Source: Fonsecaea monophora
Lineage: Eukaryota > Ascomycota > Eurotiomycetes > Chaetothyriales > Herpotrichiellaceae
Direction: 5' to 3'
Assembly: GCF_001642475.1 (NCBI RefSeq)
Contig: NW_019173937.1
Coordinates: forward strand, 248,001-312,000
Length of the DNA: 64,000 nt
Of this stretch, positions 36,598 to 48,107 are shown one piece after another (the first letter of the stretch is position 1; every line of letters begins with the position of its first letter). The notes under the pieces were generated by a model, which did no database searches, was not told the DNA's origin, and worked only from the letters and a program-made list of their open reading frames with translations. The position numbers and the translations under genes were made by a program.

Positions 36598-37173
36598 ATG
36601 GCTATTCATCCCATCCCCGACGTCATCCCCGAGATCCAGAACTGGCTCGACTCCAACTGGGAGAAGATCACCTCATTCTGGCTCCATGCTGATTGGCGAG
36701 GTTGGGCTCGATACGACCTTTACGCCCATCTCGCAAAGGGCATGTGCAGACAAGTCAGGCAAGATTATCCCAGGCAGGACTACGTCGTCTCCCACAGTGT
36801 GCCCTTATGGGGAGAGAACCAGCCCGACGTGGATCTCACTGTCGGACCTGCTGCCAACCAGAAGGTGAACGATGTGGCGATCTGGATTTGCGCCGCGACG
36901 CCAGGGGAGAATGACACCAGTTTTCCCAACTTCGTGGAGAGATTTCAGCGGGAGTGGAAGTTGGTCCAGGACCTGACCAAGGCGCATGGCGGTGGTGAGT
37001 GCGAGGGTGGCAAGCTGCTCTTTCTGGGAATTGGGGAGAAGGCATACGATGAGGATGAATTGGATTTCGGTGGTCTGAAGCCAGAGTATTTCGGTTATGG
37101 GGGAAGGAATGAATATGAGGCAGCTATCTATGTGTACTATCTGTGGCTCGATCTGCCAGAGACAATGGAGTAG
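36598..37173 (+). CDS. Hypothetical protein, 191 residues
   Basis: Single exon. The frame is open from 36514, and the ATG at 36598 (MAIHPIPDVIPEIQNWLDSN) is preferred because the codons before it read like a 5' leader. The protein is soluble, with no signal peptide or membrane segment, and rich in Trp and Tyr (ITSFWLHADWRGWARYDLY; EYEAAIYVYYLWLDLPETME at the end). The middle segment PDVDLTVGPAANQKVNDVAI followed by WICAATPGEN could be a beta-strand core, and LVQDLTKAHGG follows. I do not recognise the family. Even amino acid composition and the promoter-like upstream region support a real gene. Confidence 0.72.
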   Translation: MAIHPIPDVIPEIQNWLDSNWEKITSFWLHADWRGWARYDLYAHLAKGMCRQVRQDYPRQDYVVSHSVPLWGENQPDVDLTVGPAANQKVNDVAIWICAATPGENDTSFPNFVERFQREWKLVQDLTKAHGGGECEGGKLLFLGIGEKAYDEDELDFGGLKPEYFGYGGRNEYEAAIYVYYLWLDLPETME

Positions 37174-37923
37174 CTACTCCATATCAAAGGTGTATGTTTC
37201 GGAGTCGATATACTTTTTTGCTCATCCTTTCGTCTCTTCCATATGCCTTCAGAGCTTTCTCCACGCGGTTGTGGCGGTGCAACGCCTCACCAGCCTCGCG
37301 CAGAGCTGGTGGCGGCGTCCTCAGGGGCTGAAACCAAAGCCAATTTCGCCCTTTGTTTCGCGCTTCTCTCGCCTCCCAATTTTGAAACGCGCAATGGTTC
37401 AAGCTCCGACAGTTGAGCGTCTCGCCAGTGGCTGTGCCCACCTTTTCTCCTTTATTAGTCGGCCCTTGAGCCTATGTTCAGCGTGACCTCTTCAAGTGAG
37501 GTGACCTGCCAACGCCGGCCAAGTCCAAGTAAAGACACATCCCGACTCCGCCGTCAACGCGCCGAGATGGTCAATTTTTATCAACAGTCCAAAAGGCATC
37601 GATCTAATCTTAGCCGACTCAATCGTGGTCGAGGCCAAGGCCTCGGCGACAGAGCCTTGCATGGTACATCACCGAGCTGTAACACGGGACTTGTCTCGAA
37701 AGGCAACCTTATTCATACCCCCCTACAAGATCTCCATCAACCGCTCTAGCCTCAAAGTTGAGGAGTATGTAAGTACATAATAAATGGACGGCCCCAAAGC
37801 CCTACCTGTCCACAGACGAAAGAGTGTCTTATTCCATCTTTATTCCATCTTTACCTTTTTTCCAGTTTGTGCGTAGTCAGCCCTCGCTCCGTCGTTTTCA
37901 CACAGCCTTGTGCTCGCTACATC
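37174..37923. other. Intergenic, no gene seen
   Basis: About 750 bp between two plus-strand genes. Short overlapping frames have no recognisable motif. A direct repeat TTATTCCATCTTTATTCCATCTTTA lies at about 37829-37853, roughly 70 bp before the next ATG, in a pyrimidine-rich likely 5' UTR. Confidence 0.4.
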
Positions 37924-39050
37924 ATGTCAGTCATTAATATGCACGCCTCACGCTCTTTTCTGTTATTTGCACTGGCGGCGATCGTAAACGCTCAATCGGC
38001 GCCGGATTTTCCTGTCCAGGTCTCGGAGAATCTGCGGGTCGATTTCCAGAGTTCTGCCACCATCGTCAACCCGCCTGGTATGACGATATCTCGGGATGGT
38101 AAGTAGCTGTCCTTCATTCTGGATTTATTGTTGACTAACATGTCATAAAAGACGTCCTCGAACTCCCCACTGTCAACGGACCCGAAGATTCGTCCCGAAC
38201 GCTGGACTTTATGATCTTCATGATCGACCAGGACGCCACTTCTCCCAATGATGCCAACTCGCGCGTGCAGTTTCTGCACTGGTACCAGCCCAACCTGGCC
38301 GGCGCGTCCGAAGTCCTCTTCGACTTTGGCAGCGATTCACAGAACTTCACCTCCGCGCCGGCCGTGGAGTACACGCCGCCGACGCCTCCCCCCGGGGACA
38401 AGGCGCACCGGTACACGCTGCTGCTGTACTCGCAGCCCAAGGGGTTCAGCATCCCGTCGTCGTTCCAGTCCTTTTTTGATTCGCCCGACTCCAACGCCCG
38501 GCTGGGCTTCGACATGGCCGGGTTCGCTGCCGCCGCGGGCATCGGCCAGCCCGTCACGGCGAACTGGTTCCAGGTGCAGGACACGTCGCAGCCGGAATCG
38601 AGCACGACGACGACGACGACCTCCTCCACTACTACGGAATCATCGACCTCCACCTCGACGACCGAGTCTACGACATCTACCACGACCACTACCTCGTCTT
38701 CCACTTCAACAGAAGAGTCCACGACATCCACCTCGACCTCGACCTCCGACTCATCTTTCGTACCAGATACCACCATGACCCGCACCACCGTCACCGAATC
38801 GGCATCACCCACCGCGACAGATTCGACACTCGCCGGCCCCTCGACCATCACCACCGTGACGACAGCGGACCAACCCCCGACGACAGAATCGCCCAGCGAC
38901 GGGGCCCAGACGACCCCGAGCGCCAGCGCCAGCGTCACTCTGGCCAGCGGCTCGGGCGCCAGCACAGTCCACGTACGCGACAGCCTCGGCGGGCTCTTCG
39001 TGGCGATGGTATTGGTAATTAGCCTTGCCGCGGGTGCCGGGATGGCCTGA
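37924..39050 (+). CDS. PEBP-like secreted protein with Ser/Thr-rich stalk and GPI-type tail
   Basis: Two exons, 37924-38098 and 38152-39050, 357 residues. A signal peptide (MHASRSFLLFALAAIVNA within the first 23 residues) precedes a domain of about 170 residues resembling phosphatidylethanolamine-binding proteins. The PEBP ligand-site region is seen as FMIDQDATSP and RVQFLHWYQPNL, and a later strand as HRYTLLLYSQPKGF. From about residue 215 to 330 the protein is almost all Ser, Thr, Glu and Pro (TTTTTTSSTTTESSTSTSTT), a typical O-mannosylated wall stalk. The end is hydrophobic (GGLFVAMVLVISLAAGAGMA), as for a GPI signal. PEBP domains joined to such a stalk occur in fungi; the ligand is unknown. 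The intron (GTAAGT to AAAAG) is 53 bp. Confidence 0.82.
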
Positions 39051-40763
39051 GCTGTGCTGAGCTGGAGCGAATTGAGCTAGCTGGGCGATGTGAAATTGGA
39101 AAGCGAAAAAGCAAGAAAGCAAAAAAGCAAATCGAGGAGATGCTAGTTCCATCTCTCTCGCATCACGACTTTACGGATGACTTTTGTATCATTAGCGGGC
39201 CGATATTTGTATACTAAGACTTTTAAGACTAAGATGGATGCCTCCGATGCCGTTGGATTTTGTTGAGGATATATATATACTCGGCACAGAATGCTGATGG
39301 AGGCAATCACCACGCTCAATCTCAAGCTGAGCTTTTGGCTACCTGAGGGCTCATGGACTCCCTTTGTTTCTTTCCTTACGTTCCTCTCTGTCTCTCTTTC
39401 GTGTATGACTTGGAGCGCGTTGACCAGAGACCCACTCACCACAGCTACGTTCACTTGCGCCCCAAGAGATAGATTACCCACAAGCCACAGCCAGAGCCCA
39501 AGTCCACAAGTCGAAATCCGCTCCAGGTATTGACAGCTTCCCGCGCACACCAATATACGTATGTGTCTCTTTTCAAATCCAAATCCAGAACTCAGGGCGC
39601 GACACAGGCCATTCCCCCGCCGAGGGGGTCGGTGGTTATCATTGTCGCGACGCAGTCACTCGGTGGAGCTTGGCCCTACATACAGTAGGTAGGTAGGTAG
39701 AGCCTCGGACAGTCGAAGGTACCGAGTAGAGGTCGTAGAGGAATTATAGACAAAGACACACGTCACTCGTGGCGCGAGCGGGTTCGTTATGTACAATACC
39801 TTCTGAGCCGGGGTGGCGGTCGGTTCAGCACAGATGACGGCGGATGGCACAATCTGTAATCGAAGCGGCAGGACGGACGGCGAGGTGTACCTCGTGCATT
39901 CAGCAGGCTTGTGCCTACCTACTCGTATCTTCGATCCCCAGACCGCGAAGTGATGTTGAGAGCAGGACACGTCCGTACGAGAGCGAGAGCGAGGGCAAGA
40001 GGGTGGATAACATAGCTGGAAAGAGTATCACTGAACACCAGCGACATGATAGCTGCACGAATGATTGATTTCCCTGTCCTCGTGCTCGTGCTCGCCCTTG
40101 TCGGGTCATTCAATCATAGATAAGGGGGAGAGGGACACCTCAGGCGCCAGAGCTCGGCACGCAGACGGGCGCCTGCCTTTGTCACATTGTCACATGTGGC
40201 GTCCGGGCTGCATTACTCAGTGAGCGCCCAGAATGTAACGGTGGCGCACTCACCAAGGCGCGGCGCTTGGTGAGGGATGCGAGGAAGATTAACTAGTCGA
40301 AGGAACATTTTTTAGTCCCGTTGAGTGTCGAAATGGAGAGGTGATTTCACATACTGCATCTCTACGTCGCGAGTCACTGGCGATAGAGCAAGTACTAACG
40401 ATTTGACTCTCGCGGGGACTTGTCCAAGTTGGAAAATTAGGTTCGCAAGAAAAAGCAGCACCACAGGGGGCTGTCCAGCCTTGCGCAGCCTTGCCCACAA
40501 GCAGCTCAAACAAACCCGACGAGGCTGAGGAATTAGCTATACATGGGCAAAATAATCATAAATTTCATGTCATTATCATCACCGGTCACATCATAATAAG
40601 GATCGTTAAAACACCGTCCAGAATGTCATCGCCAATGTTCAACAAACCCGTCGTCATAAATCGCAAGCCACGTAAACCAAGTCCCGCACAACCTAGTCCA
40701 AATGGACTAAAGTCGCTAGACAAGCTTCCATTTCCAACGGAAAGATAGACTGCACTGCATGCC
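39051..40763. other. Intergenic between convergent genes, about 1.7 kb
   Basis: No supported gene. A (TAGG)n run lies at about 39686-39700 with related AGGTACC sequence near 39716. Minus-strand frame 39143-39553 has no domain. The stretch 40040-40120 is rich in short direct repeats of CTCGTG/GAGCGAGA type. Confidence 0.4.
39686..39700. repeat. (TAGG)n simple repeat
   Basis: About four TAGG/GTAG units in tandem in an intergenic stretch. The same GTAGGTA core appears near 5540 and 50356. Confidence 0.8.
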
Positions 40764-43178
40764 CTACTGTCCCATAGGGTGGTAGCCACCTCCATAACCA
40801 TACACGCCACCTTGATTGCCGTTGCGCGACTGTAGAGGAAAAGGACTGTAACCTGGGTCATACGAAGAGGTGCCCCAGCTCGATGTGACGCCATAATTGC
40901 CGCTGTGACTGTGCGAATGGTTCTGAACAGAGCTGGCTGAACTCATGGCCCGGGATGGATTTGGCGGGCAAAAGTAACCGATGTTGGGGCTGGGAAAGGC
41001 GTTTGATGTAGGTGGCGGAGGATTGAGTACCATGTCGGGCCGCCAGGCGTTAGCCATATTATTGGGGTTTCCAGTACCGTCCATGGCGTCTTCTGCAAAT
41101 GTGATGACCTCATTAGCACGTTGTTGTGAGGGAGAACAATAGTTTTGTTGGTATGTCGCTGGTATCGCGTTATTTGAGACTGCCATTGCTTGAGTCTGCG
41201 CCATCGGCACAGTGCAATCCAACCTGCTCATGTCGACTTCTGAGCCTTGTCCACTGTGTGATCGTTGTATCGGCGGGTTAATTGCCGGCGTGAGCCCAAC
41301 CAAGTCGTTCTTGTTCTGCCTCTCCACAAGGGCCGTCGGATTGAATGCTGTTTCTGAAGTTCCGCTACCAAGGAGCGCTTCGATCCCGCCAGCGAGTTCC
41401 CGTTGGGAGGCTTGTAGCGCCTGATATTCTCGCTCCATCGCAGCGGTCTTCTCAACCTGACATTGATATCGGATGCGCTCATCTCTTAACTTCTTCGCCA
41501 TCAACAATTCGTTGAATTGCTGGATTTTTCCCAACCCCCCAACGGGATCTATATTGCGTCTCATTTGATCCGTGATGCCGCTCAGGAAATTAGTCACCAG
41601 GTCTTCTGCATCGACATCGGGCCAGTATGGATCGTTGATCTGGTCAGTCTCGGTACCGTCACTGAAAATTTCCACGTATCGTTCCCAGCGTTCCCGTGGA
41701 GAGAGCCTCATATACTCCTGTAGCTTTTCCCGCTTGACCGCATCTCCCGCCGCATCTTTGAGTGCATGTCGAGTCACATCATGAATGCTACGACCACGCC
41801 AGTGTTTACACTTTGGATCGCCATACTCCCGAGGATTGGCACAATACCTCGGACAGCGGAACTGTGGTCCTGTCTCTTTGCTCTCAGACGCTCTCTTCTT
41901 GTTCTGGTTGGGATTCCGCTCTTCATTGGCAGACTCAGGATCATCTCCCGAAGGGGGGATCGAAGAGCCTCCATTCCCATTAGTGTCCCGCTCACTGGCG
42001 TTGCCTTGAGAGCGCGACGAGCTCTGGTTCCCTCTTGCTCTCTTTCTAGAAGTTTCCCCAACACAATAGGTAATTCCGTCTAGCCCGTCGGCCAATTGAG
42101 GCAATGCTGCCGTGTCTGGAAGGTGTCTATTGACGTCGAGAGAGGCCGAAGTGCCGTTTAACGTGGGGCCTGGCTGGGCTCGCTGAGGCGGCTTGTACTC
42201 AGAGGCATCGACGACAAGAAGGCTATGTTGAACTGGATTCCCTTGATGCTTGGGATTGGCCGTCAATCGGTTCGAGCGCTCTTGGACTTGTTGTGAGGTG
42301 CAGACAGCTGAGGAGGAGAAAGGCTGGGCCGCAGCTCGGGGTGACGCAACTTGTGTAAAATCGCCTTTTGGTGGCGTTGTAATTGAGGGGGCCCGTGGCG
42401 CTTCGGGCGGGGCGGGCAAGAGAGCGCGATAAGGCTGACTAGGATGCAGTGGGCGCGGAGGACTGTCTCCTTCAGGAGACCTCTGAGATGACGGACTGAT
42501 GAGACTACTGAAACCTTGGACGGAGGGGGGTGATCGTCGTTCGAGTAGTGGTCCTGGTATGTCTTGTGGCTCTAGTGGTAGTTGACCATAATGATCCCCT
42601 CGAGCCGCTCTCCGACCCAACAGGTAATGTTCAACACCATATTTCGCCTGCTTGAACTCGTGCGACGATGCGCGAGAGGAACGTTGACCACGAGTCCCTC
42701 GTTGGGCCTTGAGTGGTCTAGAAGACGTCAACTGTAGGCGTTGTTCTGTGGTACACAACTGCTTTGGCGAAGGCTTTGATCGTTTCCCAAATCCCTCGTT
42801 GGGGTTGAGATCTTCGCGAACTAGCTCAGCGAGTCGAAATAGCCACTTCCATTGATGTTGCAAACTCTTTCGCAGGAGTTTCTTGAGTAAGCGCTCAAGC
42901 ACGACTTGAAACCTCGCGAGTCCGGTCGATTGGAGGATTGACCCATGCTGTCCCTCGCAACTCACAGGAAAGAAGGGTTGCAGGCACAGGTAGAGAATCG
43001 CACAACTGAAGAGGTTTGTAGCTGAAACGAAGACAGCTAGGGCCAGAAAGGCAACAGATATAGATACGCTGGAGCCTCGTAGAATGGCTGACTGAGCGAG
43101 ACCGAAGATGCTATTGTCATCCGGAGCCATGGTCCCAGAAATTCTCTCAAAGGGGAAGTGTGTCAGACTAGTTGCCAT
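40764..43178 (-). CDS. Large hypothetical protein with a fungal Cys/His motif and an N-terminal hydrophobic segment
   Basis: Single open frame, 804 residues from the Met at 43178 (831 if started at 43259). Residues about 30-65 are hydrophobic (SVSISVAFLALAVFVSATNL), a possible membrane anchor or a retained intron. The centre is disordered, rich in Pro, Ser and Arg. A motif FRCPRYCANPREYGDPKCKH, then WRGRSIHDVTRHALK, resembles the fungal FACPYFKHNPRKY...C...H type of atypical C2H2 finger found in many uncharacterised fungal proteins. A helical segment follows (LQEYMRLSPRERWERYVEIF), then a coiled coil (EKTAAMEREYQALQASQREL). The C-terminus is rich in Gly, Ser and Tyr (GNQGGVYGYGGGYHPMGQ). Function is unknown; a DNA- or RNA-associated regulator is possible by motif only. 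Confidence 0.78.
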   Translation of the reverse strand: MATSLTHFPFERISGTMAPDDNSIFGLAQSAILRGSSVSISVAFLALAVFVSATNLFSCAILYLCLQPFFPVSCEGQHGSILQSTGLARFQVVLERLLKKLLRKSLQHQWKWLFRLAELVREDLNPNEGFGKRSKPSPKQLCTTEQRLQLTSSRPLKAQRGTRGQRSSRASSHEFKQAKYGVEHYLLGRRAARGDHYGQLPLEPQDIPGPLLERRSPPSVQGFSSLISPSSQRSPEGDSPPRPLHPSQPYRALLPAPPEAPRAPSITTPPKGDFTQVASPRAAAQPFSSSAVCTSQQVQERSNRLTANPKHQGNPVQHSLLVVDASEYKPPQRAQPGPTLNGTSASLDVNRHLPDTAALPQLADGLDGITYCVGETSRKRARGNQSSSRSQGNASERDTNGNGGSSIPPSGDDPESANEERNPNQNKKRASESKETGPQFRCPRYCANPREYGDPKCKHWRGRSIHDVTRHALKDAAGDAVKREKLQEYMRLSPRERWERYVEIFSDGTETDQINDPYWPDVDAEDLVTNFLSGITDQMRRNIDPVGGLGKIQQFNELLMAKKLRDERIRYQCQVEKTAAMEREYQALQASQRELAGGIEALLGSGTSETAFNPTALVERQNKNDLVGLTPAINPPIQRSHSGQGSEVDMSRLDCTVPMAQTQAMAVSNNAIPATYQQNYCSPSQQRANEVITFAEDAMDGTGNPNNMANAWRPDMVLNPPPPTSNAFPSPNIGYFCPPNPSRAMSSASSVQNHSHSHSGNYGVTSSWGTSSYDPGYSPFPLQSRNGNQGGVYGYGGGYHPMGQ

Positions 43179-45780
43179 TGTGAACGGGTGATGCTGGTCG
43201 AGACGGAGCTGAGGGTGGTCTGCAGGAGGGACACAGGTTATGATAAGGCAAGAAGGCAAAGCGAACGTCTCTCATAAAACAAGATACCGGGCCGGGCACT
43301 TGGCTATAAACTGAGAACAACCTCGATGAGGCAGACTTTGCCTCCTTGACCTGTGTGGTTTGGGCAGTGCCTCCGCTGCGCACAAGAGACAGCGAATAGC
43401 TGGCGTAGACCTTCCCTAGAAGCTGGTCTTCGCAAAATGCTATCCGCACTTTGCGGTATGCAACTTGCAATATGCAAATTGGGGAATGGGACAAGCACAA
43501 TTGGTCTTCATTCGCGTCATCAGTGCCTAAATAAAGCACTGCCATCCCGCCTGAGCCATTGCTGAGCGGCCTAGAGCATCTCCATTGACTTGATCATGTT
43601 CTCTCGGTAACGCCGGACCTCACCTGACGTGGAAAGAGTAACAATGGAGGCTCCGAAAGTGAATGCAAAGTGCTTCCGGTGTGGATGGATCCATAACATC
43701 CATCCAGTTTCCAGCGGTTGTTTTCAAGCTTTCGCTAATAACCGGTGAAGGGATGGTTCAAGGCCTAAGCGCTAACATTGCCCTGTGATGCTGGTACTGT
43801 CGTCAGGGAATTGTTGTGGAACACGAAGTAGTAATATGGTTGCTTCTTAGTCGCCAGTACTTGTACTCAGTGACTCGACGCGGACGGTCTACCAACAAAG
43901 TGGTGGTGTGGGAAAAGGTGCGTGCTATCCACTGTGCTCTTCCGCTTTGTTACTTCTCCCTCGAACGATCTTGTTCTGGGGGTCGCTTTCGTCTTTGCTT
44001 CGGTCGAGACCATGGATTACATAAACCCCTAATCATGGATGGTGCCAACCCGCTCTAGACTAGGGCTGTTTGAGTGTCGAAAGATCGGGCCTCTCCGCCA
44101 ACCCTGGGGCAGCAAAGAATCCGCTGGTTCTCAATCTCGTGGCTAGCTGAGAGGATTGTGATCTCTGCAACTGCGCGGCGTTGTCCAGGAAGGTATCCCG
44201 GATCCACACGCTCTGATGGAGGAATCATCCAGGTTCCAGTAGATATCGAGAGTATCATTGCCCATATACCGTGCGCTCTTGGACATATACAGCCAGTGTC
44301 CCCTGCAATCGAAGAGGCTGTCCTTGCGCCTGGGCATGCGTTCTTCTATTCGTCTGGGCACTTCGGGTTTCCCTTTCACCGCCCATTTGCATATTGCGAA
44401 TAATCTTGCAGCCACCGCACGCCCACTGGACAGGCCGGCCCCGTGTTTGCTATCTGTTGGCTCGGGTCTGAGCTGGCTGACCACAAGGCATTTCTGAGGT
44501 TTCCCTGGGCTGGAGTTGCTGCGACTGCTTTTCCTTGGTAGTTTGCCTGGCCAGCACGATCTGCACCCTGACATTGTGATATCTTTGCCGAGTGGAAATT
44601 CTTGGTTCATTTCATGTGCAGCAGGAGGCCTGATACTGCGTCCACGACAGCAGCAATCTCTGTCGCATACGAGCACATTTTGCTATCATGGCAATGTCCG
44701 GGTTGATCATATCTTCTCTCCGGTCTCCATGAGAATCAATAGCCAGTTGAGGTGGAGGGGTCTAGGATGTCATGTCGTATGACTAGGCTGCGACATTCAG
44801 AGGCTAGTGGGTGATTTGTCCACAGCATGGACGCAACTCTCATCTTGTGGTGAGTGTTTGGTTTTCTGAGCAGATGAGGTCGTCTTCAAGGTACACGACC
44901 CTACACAGGTGGTGGGCAATTGTTGTAGGCCAAGTTGATTTTGAAGCCGCGTCAGCCACCAAAGAAAGGACAATATACATCGGTCCGTGGGTGTGAGTTA
45001 TTTGTGAAAGACAAGCTCTTCGCAAGTCAACGGTCACAGACATGAGGATATTAATGAGGGCAGCGTGGTCGAATTCTCGCAGTTAAATGTGGCGGATGCC
45101 ATTGGAAATTGACGTTCCACACGGACCGCCCAGTTGCAGTCCCCCTGCCACCCAGCCTGCTGCCCAACTCTGACCTTGAGTACGACTACTGATTGGACTT
45201 TTCTTCACTCTCCTCTGACATCGTTGTTGACGACGGATACCAATGCCTAAGCCCACCTTGGTATCCTGAACCTGGTGGCTCAAATTCAGTCAACTGGAAA
45301 ATTCGCTGGTGACTGCCCCTAGGGGAAGCGATCCCGTCTCGCCGGCTGCTTTAAAACCTGCTTTGCGACCACAGCTGGGGCCATTCTTGAGTGGCTGGAG
45401 AGCTCGACGCGGCGTGACTCGCAGAGAAAGTCGTCGCATTCAACCTCCAGGCGCCTCACTTCGAACCTCTTAGCTTCTTCTGTAGTAGGAAAAGTCGGTG
45501 AAGGACAGGAGCTCGGGATTGACATTGGGACAACCACAGCGAGACGATGCTTGAAGATTGGGTGCTACCAGGATGGCAAAGACTTCATAAACCCTGCGGG
45601 AGGACTATCTCTAAAGCTTAACGCACTGACACTCTCCCGGCATTTGTGAAGCCATTCGCATTTAGAACTCATTTAACAATGTCCTCGCTTGGTCCACAAC
45701 CATGCGTTTCTGAAAAGCAAAGGAGAAGGACCAAGATCGTCGTATCCACCGACATGAGATAGAGCCTATCCTGCCTGGGT
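43179..45780. other. Gene-poor interval, about 2.6 kb
   Basis: It contains the promoter of the large hypothetical gene and the 3' flank of the secreted hydrolase. The longest open frame (44143-44676, minus, 177 codons) is rich in Arg, Cys and Ser and shows no domain; it could be a remnant or chance. Plus-strand frames overlap it. No repeats, terminal inverted repeats or transposase-like sequences are visible. Confidence 0.4.
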
Positions 45781-46920
45781 TCATGTATGTGAGGTCAGAG
45801 AACTGTTCACAAAAGCAACCTCCGGAAACTGCGGGCTCGGTCCCTGGATTAGTTTGACCTTTTGCACCTCCAAAGTCTCCTGGAAAAACCCGCCAATATA
45901 TCTGCGAAGGATATCTAGTATCCGAACTCCATCAATGGTCCCGATTAAGTCTGTAACCGGCGGAAGGATAGTCGCGTTGATCCCGAGGCTTTTGGTCAGG
46001 ATCGGATAATCCGTGAATGTTCCATGTTCTGTATTATTGACTTGTAGTTGCAATTTTAATCCCTTCAACTCTTGCCAAAAAGCCGCCCATGTGGCATCGG
46101 TGCTCTGGTTATGCCTCTGTGCCGCAAAAATAGTGAAAGGTTTTGTGTTGCTATGATTCATCGCCGGACCATACACACTGCCATCCATATTTAGACCGCT
46201 CGCAAGTCTCGGCTTCCCCAGTATTGCGTTTGCAGCAGTTGCACCTCCGAGCGAATGTCCAAATATCCCAACACGACTGATGTTGAAAGATGGGATGCCG
46301 ATTTGCTTCGTCAAAGTCGAGTTGGACAGAGCGTTTAGCGCGGAGCCAATATCTGCAACTCTGAGTGAAGTAACTTCTGCCAGGTCGTCTGGCAGGGTGA
46401 TATTGGCGCCCAGAATGACGGTTCCATCTGGAAACTCCACGATCTCGGCATCATACGTATGATCAATTGAGATGACGTTGAATCCCATAGACGCCACCCA
46501 CTGACAGAGTACGTTATATATCAGGCGAGAGCCTCCAGATCCCGTGGAGAAGAGCAGCACGGGAAAGTTTGTGTTCTTGGGTGGTGAAGAGCATGTTTGG
46601 AGCCGGAATGCTCCAAAGGTTCCGTTAGGGATACCAAAAGCATTGAACATGGCGTCGTGAAAAGCAGCGGTAGCAGGCGGCATATAAGGGAACCCGCTAG
46701 TCTTGGTGCAATTCGTTGGTTGGAAAAGAGATAGCATCAAGCGGCGAGGCTGATTGCAGCATGGTGCAAATGGATCAACACGAGATGCGTCTGTAAGGGG
46801 AAAAGTGGTAACGAAGACGTTGGTAGAGACTGGAGGAGGAGGCAGAGGAACAGTCTTACACCAGGTTCCCACAGCCACGCTCAGTATGGACAGCAACAAA
46901 GAGATAATCATGCTGGTCAA
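45781..46920 (-). CDS. Secreted alpha/beta hydrolase, PAF acetylhydrolase-like
   Basis: Single exon, 379 residues. The signal peptide is MTSMIISLLLSILSVAVGTW. The nucleophile elbow is GIFGHSLGGATAAN (Ser about 223), with the oxyanion region VLLFSTGSGGSRLIYNVLC before it. The probable acid is in GLNMDGSVYGP (Asp about 246) and the His in NNTEHGTFTDYP (about 299), the usual order for PAF-AH-type lipases. Several N-glycosylation sites occur. Plasma-type PAF acetylhydrolases remove short or oxidised acyl chains from phospholipids; the substrate of fungal secreted relatives is unclear, so I give only the fold and class. A second Met at 46911 is an alternative start. The gene is isolated, with 2.6 kb and 3.8 kb of gene-poor DNA on its two sides. 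Confidence 0.88.
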   Translation of the reverse strand: MTSMIISLLLSILSVAVGTWCKTVPLPPPPVSTNVFVTTFPLTDASRVDPFAPCCNQPRRLMLSLFQPTNCTKTSGFPYMPPATAAFHDAMFNAFGIPNGTFGAFRLQTCSSPPKNTNFPVLLFSTGSGGSRLIYNVLCQWVASMGFNVISIDHTYDAEIVEFPDGTVILGANITLPDDLAEVTSLRVADIGSALNALSNSTLTKQIGIPSFNISRVGIFGHSLGGATAANAILGKPRLASGLNMDGSVYGPAMNHSNTKPFTIFAAQRHNQSTDATWAAFWQELKGLKLQLQVNNTEHGTFTDYPILTKSLGINATILPPVTDLIGTIDGVRILDILRRYIGGFFQETLEVQKVKLIQGPSPQFPEVAFVNSSLTSHT

Positions 46921-48107
46921 AGGTGGAATATCAGAGGCTCAAGCTGTACTCGATGTGTCAGTCTCCCAGAATGAGATTCAATGCTAGCATACCAGCGAAT
47001 GGTGCTAGAGTGCCCATAGACCAGTTCCGGGGCAGAAGGGCTCTTTGTAGCCATGATGGTCGCAGAGTATTACCGTTGCAGCTTGGCCGAGGCACAAAAC
47101 TTGCATTTGCGATGATGAAGGTGGCCTCGTATCCGTATTCAGTATTTTGCCATAACCATTGAAGCATTGGAACGTCACCCAGACGCACTCACGACGTTGG
47201 TGGTGGAGGCAACGAGGCGAAGCGGGGTGATGGAGTAACCATGTAACCGAGATCTTAATATAGATCGAGACTTGCCTCGTGCATCAAGTTTGTGTATCAA
47301 GTCACCCAATAACAACATGCGATCGCCGAGAGGTGCCATTAAAAGAATTTCCAGAAGCCTTCACAGTGGATTATTTCCGAAGCTGCTCTGTTGTGTTTTG
47401 TGGTTGAGCATGGCAAGATGTGCCTCTAGACATGCGCACACTGGCTCGTGATTGGGTCGCACAGGGTCTGTGGAGGTCAGTTAGTAAAGAGAGATGTCCG
47501 AAGCTAGTTGAACGGGACAGCGTCAATGACCGAGCTGTATGAGGTACTCGTTAGCTTCCACACAGCAGGTCGGCTACCGGCATTTTTGAAAAGTAATGAA
47601 AATCGGATGGTCGGCTGCCTTGCCTGCAGGGCAAAGATCAGCATCGACAAGGCAGGCACCAGAAACGCAGCCTGGCAGCCAAGAGAATTTCAGCCTCGTA
47701 GCATTACCTGTCTTGGTGCAGAACCCAGGCTTGGCAGCCAAAGCAAAGTATGTAGAAACTGGCGGGAGTTCACGTGCGACACCCTGAGCGTGCCGCTTTT
47801 ATAACCACTCACCTGCCCCTCTAGGATTTACCTTCACACTCACCCTTCATCCTGAACGTGCTTCACCACATGCAGCACCAGCCAGGACACAAATATGGCA
47901 GCGCGTGGCCCTTTCCCTCTCTGACGCCTCTTCGACTTTCGACCACTTTCTCGTCCCCTCGCCTAGACAGACCCTCCCTCCTTGCCGATAAAGTAACAAA
48001 ACCCCCTTCCCGACCTCTCGGGCCACTAGCTTTCCTCCTCCTCCTCTAGCAGAATGTAATCCCCCTCCCACCACGAATCATAAACTCTAGTCACCTCCAG
48101 CACCGCC
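46921..48107. other. Gene-poor interval with promoter-like 3' end
   Basis: The promoter of the hydrolase gene lies near 46921-47250. From 47795 a TTTTATAA element is followed by about 250 bp of CT-rich plus-strand sequence (to 48050) that looks like a fungal promoter and 5' UTR leading to the broken frame at 48108. No intact gene is visible. Confidence 0.4.

Noticed and set aside
38135..38965. 276-codon minus-strand frame rich in Val, Glu and Ser
   Set aside because: Antisense shadow of the Ser/Thr-rich repeats in the PEBP-like gene.
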